In this document: one piece after another, positions 1-5,310 of the stretch | How the letters are laid out: each line of letters opens with the position of its first letter | How positions within the stretch are numbered: position 1 is the stretch's first letter | NCBI GenBank assembly: GCA_947179195.1 | Contig: CAMXAS010000054.1 | Coordinates: forward strand, 1 to 7,816 | DNA from: an uncultured Bacteroidales bacterium | GTDB taxonomy: Bacteria; Bacteroidota; Bacteroidia; Bacteroidales; P3 | Direction of reading: 5' to 3' | DNA length: 7,816 bases | The notes under the pieces: model-generated | What the model saw: only the letters and a program-made list of their open reading frames with translations | The model's database searches: none | Told to the model about the DNA's origin: nothing | Program-made: the position numbers and the translations under genes

Positions 1-104
1 ATGCAGGTGTCCCAATGCGGGTGTCCCTCGCGCATGGCCACGGCCGCGAATCGGTCGCGGTGGCGCTCGATGGCGGTGTTTGACGCGGTGGTGTCAGCTG
101 TCAT
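1..104 (-). CDS. Partial small ORF of unknown function (left copy), runs off the left edge
   Basis: An open minus-strand frame starts with ATG at 102-104 and is still open after 34 codons at the window edge. The N-terminus reads MTADTTASNTAIERHRDRF and continues with a charged, probably helical stretch. I do not recognise the family. Its start overlaps the end of the upstream minus-strand ORF by 11 nt, an arrangement typical of translational coupling. A second copy of the same N-terminus lies at 2805-2948 with a 12-bp in-frame difference, so length changes have respected the frame, which mildly supports real coding. The codons are GC-rich, unlike the AT-rich genes just to the right. Whether it is an intact gene depends on sequence outside the window. 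Confidence 0.45.
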   Translation of the reverse strand, partial: MTADTTASNTAIERHRDRFAAVAMREGHPHWDTC

Positions 105-151
105 GGTATATCAGTCTAAATCCTTTGAAACAACCTGCAAGATACGGAAAA
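26..151. repeat. Left copy of a 126-bp direct repeat
   Basis: Positions 26-151 match 2870-2995 without gaps and with 5 mismatches (about 96% identity). To the left, similarity continues weakly to the window edge if a 12-bp insertion in this copy is allowed; that insertion is a near tandem duplication (GCAGGTGTCCC then GCGGGTGTCCC). On the other side identity ends abruptly after GATACGGAAAA. The repeat covers the end of one minus-strand ORF and the start of the next, so it is not simply a gene duplication. It could be a recombination scar, the end of a mobile unit, or the junction of a tandem duplication. Confidence 0.9.
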
Positions 152-270
152 TAATTGGGATTGCCGTTTCTTGTCTGCGTTGTTGCGGGTTTCAGTATTT
201 CCCGCAACGCTTCTTTTAATTGACCGATGGTAAGCATTACGATCGGCGTGTCGTCAGAGATAGTTGTCAT
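94..270 (-). CDS. Small protein of 58 aa, possibly a truncated DUF3853/excisionase-like gene
   Basis: The frame runs from ATG at 268-270 to TGA at 94-96. The N-terminal half contains VMLTIGQLKEALREIL (residues 11-26), which resembles the LTVGQLKELLRE-type start of small DNA-binding proteins found on Bacteroidales mobile elements; in that group a winged-helix segment normally follows. Here the protein stops after FPYLAGCFKGFRLIYHDS without such a segment, so it may be a truncated gene fused to repeat DNA. The last 18 residues come from the left 126-bp direct repeat, and the same tail with one change (R to I) is present in the right copy. Its stop overlaps the start of the next minus-strand ORF. 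It is divergent from the XRE gene. The family assignment is from memory of motif style and is weak. Confidence 0.4.
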   Translation of the reverse strand: MTTISDDTPIVMLTIGQLKEALREILKPATTQTRNGNPNYFPYLAGCFKGFRLIYHDS

Positions 271-316
271 GGTAGTTTTTATTTATAAAGGCATCGAATT
301 TGTTTATGACAAAGAA

Positions 317-351
317 TTGCAAAATATGGATAATTTTTGATAACTTTGCAA
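317..351 (+). promoter_or_regulatory. Bacteroidota-type promoter inside an inverted repeat, for the XRE operon
   Basis: A -7 element TAACTTTG (341-348) has TTG (317-319) 21 nt upstream, matching the Bacteroidota TTTG-N19-21-TAnnTTTG pattern. The expected transcription start falls at or next to the ATG at 354, so the mRNA may be leaderless. The elements are bracketed by a perfect 7-bp inverted repeat, TTGCAAA (317-323) and TTTGCAA (345-351), which could be the operator for the XRE protein encoded just downstream. The operator role is inferred. Confidence 0.6.
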
Positions 352-353
352 CT

Positions 354-713
354 ATGGAAGAAACGCCACAAACATTTTATGATACTCTTTTGCGGAATAT
401 CCGTAAAATAATGAAAGACAAAGATGTTTCGCAAAGCAAAATCGCATTAAAGGCAGGGATTCAGGCGTCTCAAGTTAGTAAAATTTTGAGTGGGGATTTG
501 CGTATGAGTATTGATTATCTTTCCAAATTTGCAAGGGCGTTTTCTATGTCGGAAATAGATATTATTACATATCCGGTCAAGTATCTACCGGCAGATATGG
601 TCAAAAAAGAGCCGGTTAAGGCTTTCTTGCAAATAGAGTTAAGTGAAGAAAAAAGGGATCAGGTACTCGAATTGGTTTTTGGCGAACAAGGCTTGAAACT
701 ATTTGAAGAATAA
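354..713 (+). CDS. XRE-family helix-turn-helix transcriptional regulator
   Basis: A 119-residue protein with a Cro/CI-type helix-turn-helix at about residues 8-66. The recognisable core is SQSKIALKAGIQASQVSKILSG (26-47), followed by a helix that closes the domain. The short C-terminal part (about 88-119) ends EQGLKLFEE and looks helical; it may serve dimerisation. Such proteins bind operator DNA as dimers and commonly repress their own operon. I chose ATG 354 because a good -7 element (341-348) lies just upstream; earlier in-frame starts at 300 or 306 would put the promoter inside the gene. The secreted-protein gene follows after 27 nt and is probably co-transcribed. The gene is visibly AT-rich compared with the genes right of 3780, suggesting acquisition by transfer. 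Its target is unknown. Confidence 0.85.
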   Translation: MEETPQTFYDTLLRNIRKIMKDKDVSQSKIALKAGIQASQVSKILSGDLRMSIDYLSKFARAFSMSEIDIITYPVKYLPADMVKKEPVKAFLQIELSEEKRDQVLELVFGEQGLKLFEE

Positions 714-740
714 GAGTGGACATAAAACATACAGATGCTA

Positions 741-1346
741 ATGAAAAAACTACTCAAAACATTGTCTTTACTTTTGTGCACCCTTGGGTTGCATATTTCG
801 TTGTCGAATGCCCAAAACACGTCGTTTTATGTGGATGGTCTTGAATGGTATTGTTCAAGTGGGGATTCTGTTGATGTATGTGCTTCAGTGGAGGTTGAGA
901 CATTACAAGATTTGAATTATTACAGGTTCAATATTCTAATAAACAATGTAAGCGAAAGGCAAACATTCTTGTTCAACGAAGGGTGTGGTGTACGAGTCCA
1001 TAAAAAGGGTAAGATAACCGAATTGAAAGTGTGGAAGGCAGATGAATTTAACAAGCGGATGCAGCGTCTTGATATGCTGACAGAGGGACTTGAAGGTTTT
1101 AATGCGGGAACTGGAGGAAAGAAAACTCGCGAAGAAAAACAATTGGATAATATCATCATGGCTTACAATACTTCTGTTCATGAGTCGAACCGTAAGATGG
1201 TAAAAGCCGGTTATCTTAAGAAAAATACTGTATTCCCGGGTGATTGTCTTTCTGGCTATATTATGTCCGAACGTAAGAAAGGTGATACTGTTGAACTTGA
1301 ATTGACTATATCAGGTCAGCGGTTTAATTTTACCTGGAATATGTAG
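741..1346 (+). CDS. Secreted protein of unknown function with a signal peptide
   Basis: A 201-residue protein I do not recognise. The N-terminus MKKLLKTLSLLLCTLGLHISLSNA has a positive n-region and a hydrophobic core, with likely signal peptidase I cleavage after SNA (residue 24). There is no lipobox, so a periplasmic or exported soluble protein is expected. The mature part has four cysteines (38, 47, 82, 169), enough for two disulfides. A charged central stretch (about 104-155) is probably helical. The end, with FPGDC (166-170) and alternating strands up to FNFTWN, looks like a beta-sandwich edge. I prefer ATG 741 over ATG 735 because MKK gives a normal signal start. It sits 27 nt behind the XRE gene and shares its AT-rich composition, so both were probably acquired together. 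No toxin or enzyme motif was seen. Confidence 0.75.
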   Translation: MKKLLKTLSLLLCTLGLHISLSNAQNTSFYVDGLEWYCSSGDSVDVCASVEVETLQDLNYYRFNILINNVSERQTFLFNEGCGVRVHKKGKITELKVWKADEFNKRMQRLDMLTEGLEGFNAGTGGKKTREEKQLDNIIMAYNTSVHESNRKMVKAGYLKKNTVFPGDCLSGYIMSERKKGDTVELELTISGQRFNFTWNM

Positions 1347-1406
1347 TGGTATCGAGAAGGAAATATCCCATTTCTGAATTGATTCTTATTGTGTTAAAAA
1401 CTCGTT

Positions 1407-2696
1407 TTACTCCCTCAAACAGGCGAGCGGAATGACCTTTACGCCGTTCGGGAGGGAGTAGGCGATGGGGCCGCCGGTAATGACGAGCAGTAAATCCGGC
1501 TCTCGGAGCTGTATCTGCGGCTCTTTCTCGTTGTGCTTTCTCACAAGGTCGCGTATCGCAATTAGATGGGCGGCCCCTTCTTCGATTTCCGCGCCGCCGA
1601 GCTTGAATTCGATAAGGGCGTAGCGGCCGTCGTTGAGGTGCAGAACGGCATCGGCCTCCAGGTCATACCGGTCGTGGTAGTACGATAATTCACCGTATAA
1701 GGACTGGGTATAGGCCTTCAAGTCGCGGATGGCCATGCATTCAAAGATGAAGCCGAAGGTTTTGAGGTCCATTTCCAAGGTCTGCGGCGATAAGCCCAAG
1801 GCGGCGATGGCAATGGAGGGGTCAATGAGGCCCCTCTTGGGGCTTCTGCGGATGACGGTGGCCGACCTTACGGCAGGAGACCAGGCCGGAATGTCTTGTA
1901 TTACGAATAAGCGGGTCAGCGCTTTTACATAATCATCAAATGTGCGGTCGGAGCAACCTTCGCTAATCGCATTGACATCTTTCAGAAGGTTGGTGCGTTT
2001 CGCTAAGGTCGATAGATTTCTCGCATAGGTTCGGATGATGGCTTGGGTCAAAGCTGGGTCTCGTTTGATACCATCAACTTTTATAATATCCGAGGTTACT
2101 ACGCCTTCGAGGTAGTCTTTTGCAATCCGTAATGCCTCCTTATAGCCAAGTTTCAAAGACGCCGGCCAACCGCCCCGGCACGCTGAGCGGATAAGGTCGT
2201 TGATGGTCATGTTGGACGCAATGCCGTCAATATCAAACTCGGGGTTGTCGAATAATTCCTTTAAGGAGATGGCACCGGAAGACTCGCCCGATTCGAAGAG
2301 GCTCATGGGATACATCTTCATTCTGGAGATACGCCCTGTACCGCTATGCATAATTGATTGTCTGTCAACTGAGTTGCTGCCAGTTAGTATGAATTGTCCA
2401 GGCGCACCACCGCGTTCATCCACTAAGGTGCGGACAGCATCCCACAGCATGGGGGCATCCTGCCATTCGTCTATCAAGCGGGGCGTGGGGCCGTTGAGCA
2501 AGTTGGACGGGCGGGTCCGCCCGGTCGTCAGATAGGCTTCCCGCGTATCCGGATTTTGGAGCTTCAGGATGCTGGCAGCCTGTTGTTCCGCCGTCGTCGT
2601 TTTACCGCACCATTTGGGGCCCTCTATGAGGACGGCTCCTATGTAACTGAGCCTGAGGCGGAGTTCTTGGTCGGCTATGCGGGGTAGGTATTTCAT
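1407..2696 (-). CDS. AAA_14/DUF4143 family ATPase
   Basis: A 429-residue protein of the ATPase family with an N-terminal AAA_14 domain (about 15-140) and a C-terminal DUF4143 domain (about 200-370). The Walker A motif is GPKWCGKTTT (26-35), Walker B is LIDEWQ (74-79), and ILTGSNS (103-109) fits the sensor 1 strand. Near the C-terminus, EADAVLHLNDGRYALIEFK (347-365) resembles the PD-(D/E)xK nuclease core, with D349 and E363-x-K365 as candidate catalytic residues. Length and motifs are complete, so it appears intact. The family is common and often multicopy in Bacteroidales and other anaerobes; the cellular role is not established. It converges with the XRE operon (60-bp gap) and has its own promoter at 2718-2749. 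Start ATG 2694-2696 lies about 15 nt after the predicted transcription start. Confidence 0.9.
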   Translation of the reverse strand: MKYLPRIADQELRLRLSYIGAVLIEGPKWCGKTTTAEQQAASILKLQNPDTREAYLTTGRTRPSNLLNGPTPRLIDEWQDAPMLWDAVRTLVDERGGAPGQFILTGSNSVDRQSIMHSGTGRISRMKMYPMSLFESGESSGAISLKELFDNPEFDIDGIASNMTINDLIRSACRGGWPASLKLGYKEALRIAKDYLEGVVTSDIIKVDGIKRDPALTQAIIRTYARNLSTLAKRTNLLKDVNAISEGCSDRTFDDYVKALTRLFVIQDIPAWSPAVRSATVIRRSPKRGLIDPSIAIAALGLSPQTLEMDLKTFGFIFECMAIRDLKAYTQSLYGELSYYHDRYDLEADAVLHLNDGRYALIEFKLGGAEIEEGAAHLIAIRDLVRKHNEKEPQIQLREPDLLLVITGGPIAYSLPNGVKVIPLACLRE

Positions 2697-2717
2697 ACAG
2701 AGTTAATTTAGCTCCTA

Positions 2718-2749
2718 CAAAGATAGGGGGAATTTGTGAGTTTGTCAAG
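2718..2749 (-). promoter_or_regulatory. Promoter of the DUF4143 ATPase gene
   Basis: On the minus strand a -7 element TATCTTTG (2725-2718) is preceded after exactly 20 nt by CTTG (2749-2746). This fits the Bacteroidota promoter closely. It predicts transcription starting near 2712 and a leader of about 15 nt. Three direct repeats begin 4 bp upstream of the -33 element. Confidence 0.75.
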
Positions 2750-2753
2750 TACG

Positions 2754-2816
2754 TTTCGCTATTTTGATGTATTTTATTTCGCTATTTTGAGGTGTTTTGT
2801 TTCGCTATTTTGATGT
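2754..2816. repeat. Three 17-bp direct repeats with an exact 23-bp period
   Basis: The unit TTTCGCTATTTTGATGT occurs at 2754-2770 and 2800-2816, and with one change (T to G) at 2777-2793. Start-to-start spacing is 23 bp each time, about two helical turns, so bound proteins would lie on roughly one face of the DNA. The 6-bp gaps are AT-rich. The array sits directly upstream of the ATPase promoter, where an activator or autoregulator could bind. Iterons or recombination sites are alternatives. The last unit supplies the stop codon of the small ORF at 2805-2948. Confidence 0.85.
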
Positions 2817-2948
2817 AATGGCGCGGTTCGACGGCATAGTGGTTGTGGGGCGGCCAGAGCAGGTATCGACCTCGCGCATGGCCACACCCGCGAATCGGTC
2901 GCGGTGTCGCTCGATGGCGGTGTTTGACACGGTGGTGTCAGCTGTCAT
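2805..2948 (-). pseudogene. Right, truncated copy of the small ORF of unknown function
   Basis: A 47-codon frame starts with ATG at 2946-2948 and ends with TAG at 2805-2807. Its first 30 codons match the left copy (1-104) apart from two residue changes and a 4-residue gap (REVDTC here against REGHPHWDTC). After DTC it continues SGRPTTTMPSNRAITSK and then stops inside the third 17-bp repeat. The abrupt end in unrelated repeat DNA suggests that the original gene was cut here by insertion or recombination. It may also be a genuine tiny leader peptide ahead of the ATPase gene, but nothing proves translation. Confidence 0.5.
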
Positions 2949-2995
2949 GGTATATCAGTATAAATCCTTTGAAACAACCTGCAAGATACGGAAAA
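2870..2995. repeat. Right copy of the 126-bp direct repeat
   Basis: Gapless match to 26-151 with 5 mismatches. Three codons of the small ORF differ (one silent, Ala to Val, Ala to Gly), and one further change alters the upstream tail codon. Beyond 2995 similarity to the left copy stops at once. The N-terminal part of the 58-residue ORF is therefore missing here, while its last residues are kept in frame. Together the copies mark the borders of the XRE/secreted protein/ATPase cassette. Confidence 0.9.
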
Positions 2996-3122
2996 GTATT
3001 TTGATAAGAAAAAATCCAAACCCTTATAAACAAACAGCGAAAGAATCTCGCTGACGTTGAATACTCGGATTGGGATTCTGTTGCAAAGGTAATCAAAAAA
3101 TGAAGAAGTTATTTATCAGAGC
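2996..3122. other. Gene-free spacer between the right repeat and the small RNA gene
   Basis: AT-rich spacer with no convincing gene. On the minus strand a -7-like TACCTTTG (3091-3084) has no clear partner at the right distance. A 6-bp hairpin CAGCGA/TCGCTG (3035-3040 and 3048-3053), followed on the minus strand by a T-rich run, could be a weak terminator behind the small RNA. Neither is strong evidence. Confidence 0.3.
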
Positions 3123-3200
3123 AAAAAAATAACCCCCGACCAATCGTCACTTCTAGAGCGCCCCAATTGCGCTCCATATACGACCAATCAAGGGTTATCT
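3123..3200 (-). ncRNA. Candidate small RNA of about 78 nt, rod-shaped, downstream of ssrA
   Basis: The minus strand has a near-ideal promoter (3206-3237), a predicted start near 3200, and a structure ending in seven U (3129-3123). The RNA folds into one rod. Positions 3198-3180 pair with 3129-3147 in a continuous 19-bp stem: seven Watson-Crick pairs (AUAACCC with GGGUUAU), then a 12-bp part with six G.U pairs. Beyond an asymmetric internal loop, GAGCGC/GCGCUC closes a 7-nt AAUUGGG loop. All six imperfect pairs are G.U on the minus strand and would be A-C mismatches on the plus strand, so the minus RNA is the selected strand. The 8-mer GAUUGGUC occurs in both arms and pairs with its own copy through four consecutive G.U pairs. 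The short length argues against ordinary 6S RNA. I do not recognise a family. Confidence 0.65.
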
Positions 3201-3205
3201 GAGGA

Positions 3206-3237
3206 CAAAGATAGCATATCTGAGGAAGAAAACCAAA
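3206..3237 (-). promoter_or_regulatory. Promoter of the candidate small RNA
   Basis: TATCTTTG (3213-3206) is preceded by TTTG (3237-3234) with exactly 20 nt between, a full match to the Bacteroidota TTTG-N20-TAnnTTTG promoter. The -33 element lies in the T-rich tail of the ssrA terminator, so the two signals are packed back to back. Expected start is about 3200, at the 5' arm of the rod. Confidence 0.75.
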
Positions 3238-3268
3238 CGGACGACCCGCCGCGAGGCGAACCGTCCGT
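3222..3268 (-). terminator. Intrinsic terminator of ssrA
   Basis: On the minus strand ACGGACG (3268-3262) pairs with CGTCCGT (3243-3237). Inside this, after a 3x3 internal loop, CGCC/GGCG encloses a 4-nt loop. A T-rich but interrupted run (TTTGGTTTTCTT) follows. It starts 8 nt beyond the mature tmRNA 3' end. Confidence 0.75.
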
Positions 3269-3276
3269 GTCTGCTG

Positions 3277-3652
3277 TGGAAGTGGGCGGAATCGAACCGC
3301 CGTCCAAACAAGTAGTTGAAAAACTTTCTACACGCTTAGTCTTTCGTTGGGTTTTCGAGAAAAGGGTAGGCGAAAGACGGCCTGTATCTTTTCCTTATCT
3401 TCCTGTTGTACCTCCGGCGACCGAAAGCGAATCGCCAAGGGGCAGAGATTGATTTTATACTTCGCAGGAACGAGCCTTCTGCCGGGGCTTTTCCGGAAGC
3501 ACCTCAAGCGTAGTATCTAATACTAGGCCGCGAGGGCATAATTGTTTTCGTTGCCGTTTAATGGCGTTGTGCATCACGATTTACGAGGCGAATACACAGA
3601 ACTCGGCGTGCTTATCTTCCGGCTATGCTTGCTGTCAAAACCAGTCACCCCC
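3277..3652 (-). ncRNA. ssrA: Transfer-messenger RNA (tmRNA)
   Basis: tmRNA rescues ribosomes stalled on mRNAs without a stop codon: it is charged with alanine, works with SmpB, and adds a degradation tag. The 3' tRNA-like part is clear: T stem GGCGG/CCGCC with loop TTCGATT, then acceptor strand CACTTCC and discriminator A (3277). This strand pairs over 7 bp with GGGGGTG at the 5' end (3652-3646). Pair 3 is G3-U70, the alanine identity element. GACTGGTTTTGACAG follows the 5' acceptor strand as in other tmRNAs. CCA is not encoded and must be added. About 376 nt is a normal size. Apparent open frames on either strand across this interval are not genes. Transcription from the -7 box at 3731-3724 implies a leader of roughly 60-65 nt removed by RNase P. 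Confidence 0.95.
3523..3555 (-). other. tmRNA proteolysis-tag reading frame (GNENNYALAA)
   Basis: Within ssrA, starting at GGC (3555-3553), the frame GGC AAC GAA AAC AAT TAT then GCC CTC GCG GCC TAG encodes GNENNYALAA and a stop. With the alanine carried by the tmRNA, the tag is A-GNENNYALAA. The ALAA end is the usual ClpXP-type degron, and NNYALAA is typical of Bacteroidota tags. The resume codon position is inferred by comparison with known tags. Confidence 0.9.
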
Positions 3653-3721
3653 ATAGGCCGGCCGTCGGTCGGTTCCGGAACGAAAACAGAATCCCGGTGC
3701 CTGCCGTCGGCGTCAAAGCGA

Positions 3722-3763
3722 TGCAAAGATAAATAAAAAAGGCGATATTTTCGTATCTTTGCA
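3722..3763. promoter_or_regulatory. Divergent promoters of ssrA and the transporter, forming an inverted repeat
   Basis: TATCTTTGCA occurs on the plus strand at 3754-3763 and on the minus strand at 3731-3722, a perfect 10-bp inverted repeat with 22 nt between. Each arm contains a perfect -7 element (TATCTTTG): 3754-3761 faces the transporter gene with a start expected near 3767, and 3731-3724 faces ssrA. Neither has a TTG at the usual -33 distance. Because the -33 zone of each promoter overlaps the other -7 box, both probably cannot be occupied by polymerase at once. Confidence 0.7.
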
Positions 3764-3780
3764 CGGAAGCGCGTCAAACG

Positions 3781-4749
3781 ATGAAGAAAATACTCGGGTT
3801 CATCAAGGATTGGATGTTGATTTTCGCGATGCTGTCCGGTATCGCGGGTTATTTCCTTTATGTGAACATTCCGTTTCTCGAACCGACGCATGCGTTGGCC
3901 GGCAAGGCGGTCGGGCTGTTGCAGCCGCTGTTGATTTTTTCGATGCTGTTCCTGACGTTCTGCAAGGTCAATCCGAAGAAACTGCGGCTGTGCCCGTGGC
4001 ACGGCCTGTTGCTGTTGTTTCAAGTCGGTATCTTCGCGGCCTTGGCGGCCTTGTTGGTGCTGTTGCCGCACAGCGGGATGCGCGTGGTCATCGAAGGCGT
4101 CATGATTTGCATCATCTGTCCGACGGCCACGGCCGGCGCGGTCATCACGAAGAAGTTGGGCGGCAATGCGGCGCATCTGACCACTTATACAATCCTCATC
4201 AATTTAGCCGTCGCGCTCGTCGTGCCGGCCTTGGTGCCTTTCGTGCATCCGAGTCAGGGCATCACGGTGTGGACGTCGTCCCTGCTCATTCTCGGCAAGG
4301 TGTTCCCGCTTTTGCTGATGCCGCTGTTGGCCGCCATCCTGGTCCGTTATCTGGCGCCGCGCCTGCATTTCATCCTGTCGCATTATCAGGAACTGGCGTT
4401 CTACCTTTGGGCGGTGGCCCTGGCGTTGGCGACGGCCGTCACGGTACGCAGTATCATGCACAGCGAGGAGAGTTTGGCCACGGAACTGTGGCTCGTCGTC
4501 GCCTCCTTGGTGTGCTGTCTGTTGCAGTTCTATGTCGGTCGGCGGGTCGGGTCGCGTTATAACGACACAATCAGTGCGGGGCAGTCGTTGGGTCAGAAAA
4601 ATACCGTCTTGGCGATTTGGATGGGCTTCACGTTCTTCACCCCGATTACGGCCGTGGTCGGTGGGTTTTACAGCATTTGGCATAATCTCGTCAATTCGTG
4701 GCAGTTGTATGAGAGCAAGAAAGCCAAGACGCTTTCTTCCGGTCGATAA
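3781..4749 (+). CDS. Bile acid:sodium symporter-like (BASS superfamily) membrane transporter
   Basis: A 322-residue, very hydrophobic protein with about nine or ten membrane segments, the usual size of the SBF/BASS fold. Family-like signatures are CPTATAGAVITKKLGGN (113-129), which corresponds to the unwound helix and Na+-binding region, and GQSLGQKNT (267-275) in the second inverted half, followed by a helix containing FFTPIT. Members move organic anions such as bile acids, pantoate or other carboxylates with Na+; the substrate here cannot be read from sequence. ATG 3781 follows a -7 element (3754-3761) by about 20 nt, giving a short leader; no strong Shine-Dalgarno is present. It is divergent from ssrA. 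The sigma gene starts 59 nt after its stop, so read-through is possible but not shown. Confidence 0.82.
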   Translation: MKKILGFIKDWMLIFAMLSGIAGYFLYVNIPFLEPTHALAGKAVGLLQPLLIFSMLFLTFCKVNPKKLRLCPWHGLLLLFQVGIFAALAALLVLLPHSGMRVVIEGVMICIICPTATAGAVITKKLGGNAAHLTTYTILINLAVALVVPALVPFVHPSQGITVWTSSLLILGKVFPLLLMPLLAAILVRYLAPRLHFILSHYQELAFYLWAVALALATAVTVRSIMHSEESLATELWLVVASLVCCLLQFYVGRRVGSRYNDTISAGQSLGQKNTVLAIWMGFTFFTPITAVVGGFYSIWHNLVNSWQLYESKKAKTLSSGR

Positions 4750-4808
4750 AAAGCGGCTTTCTGTAATTATTCGGACGAACCGGCGTCTAATGTCTAAAAC
4801 GAGTTCAA

Positions 4809-5294
4809 ATGACGGAGAAAGAATTTGCGCGCTTGGTCCGGGAACAGAAAGAGACGATATACACCGTCTGTTATATGTTTTCGGATAATCCCGATGAGGT
4901 GAGCGATTTGTTTCAGGAGACGCTGATTAATCTGTGGCGCGGCTTCAGGCGGTTCCGCGGGGACAGTCAGGTGCGCACCTATGTGTGGCGCGTCGCGCTC
5001 AATACCTGTATCAGCGCCGACCGCAAGCGGAAACGCCGCCTGTCGGAACGCCGGTCGGATGCCGGCCTGGAGAATTTGAGCGCGTCGCTTTACGAGGCCG
5101 AAGCGGCGGACATCAAGCAGGCGCGGCTGTTGCACGACCGGATTGCGCGTTTGGGGATGTTCGACCGCGCGATAGTCTTGCTGTGGCTGGAAGATTTGTC
5201 GTATGAGGAAATCGGCGCCATCGTCGGTATCTCGGCGCGGAATGTGGGCGTGCGTCTGTTCAGAATCAAGGAAGAATTGAAACACAATAAATAA
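4809..5294 (+). CDS. ECF-type RNA polymerase sigma factor
   Basis: A 161-residue sigma-70 family protein with the two-domain ECF layout. Region 2 spans about residues 8-75 and includes DLFQETLINLW (33-43), the polymerase-binding helix, and TYVWRVALNTCIS in the -10-recognition part. A basic linker (RKRKRR) follows. Region 4 spans about 108-158 with LSYEEIGAIVGISARNVGVRLFRIKEEL, a helix-turn-helix for the -35 element. It directs polymerase to a small set of stress or envelope genes, usually including its own operon. The next gene begins 16 nt after its stop and encodes a membrane protein, a typical place for a sigma regulator. No clear -7 element lies in the 59-nt gap upstream, which fits autoregulated transcription or read-through from the transporter gene. 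Confidence 0.93.
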   Translation: MTEKEFARLVREQKETIYTVCYMFSDNPDEVSDLFQETLINLWRGFRRFRGDSQVRTYVWRVALNTCISADRKRKRRLSERRSDAGLENLSASLYEAEAADIKQARLLHDRIARLGMFDRAIVLLWLEDLSYEEIGAIVGISARNVGVRLFRIKEELKHNK

Positions 5295-5296
5295 TC

Positions 5297-5304
5297 GGAG
5301 GAGA
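5297..5304 (+). promoter_or_regulatory. Strong Shine-Dalgarno sequence, unusual here
   Basis: GGAGGAGA ends 6 nt before ATG 5311. Most genes in this window lack a good Shine-Dalgarno, as is usual for Bacteroidota, so this one stands out. It fixes the start at 5311 rather than the in-frame TTG at 5305 and may allow efficient reinitiation after the sigma gene. Confidence 0.65.
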
Positions 5305-5310
5305 TTGGAT

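Noticed and set aside
300..353. Longer N-terminus for the XRE protein starting at 300 or 306
   Set aside because: It would place the well-formed -7 element inside the gene, and the extra residues do not belong to the helix-turn-helix family.
1347..1406. Terminator between the convergent XRE operon and ATPase gene
   Set aside because: Only a 5-bp GAAAT/ATTTC hairpin without a T-run is visible, too weak to call.
2754..2816. Possible CRISPR array
   Set aside because: Only three units with 6-bp gaps; the gaps are too short to be spacers and no cas genes are present.
2797..3054. Plus-strand frame across the right direct repeat, also present at 1-219
   Set aside because: It is antisense to the small repeat ORF and its downstream part differs completely between copies; nothing supports translation on this strand.
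3123..3200. Integron attC-like site, because of the long imperfect inverted repeat
   Set aside because: The RYYYAAC/GTTRRRY core sites are missing, and promoter, G.U-only imperfections and U-run fit an RNA gene better.
3267..3736. Open reading frames on both strands across the ssrA interval
   Set aside because: The interval is explained by tmRNA structure (acceptor stem, T arm, tag frame); the translated products have no coherent protein features.
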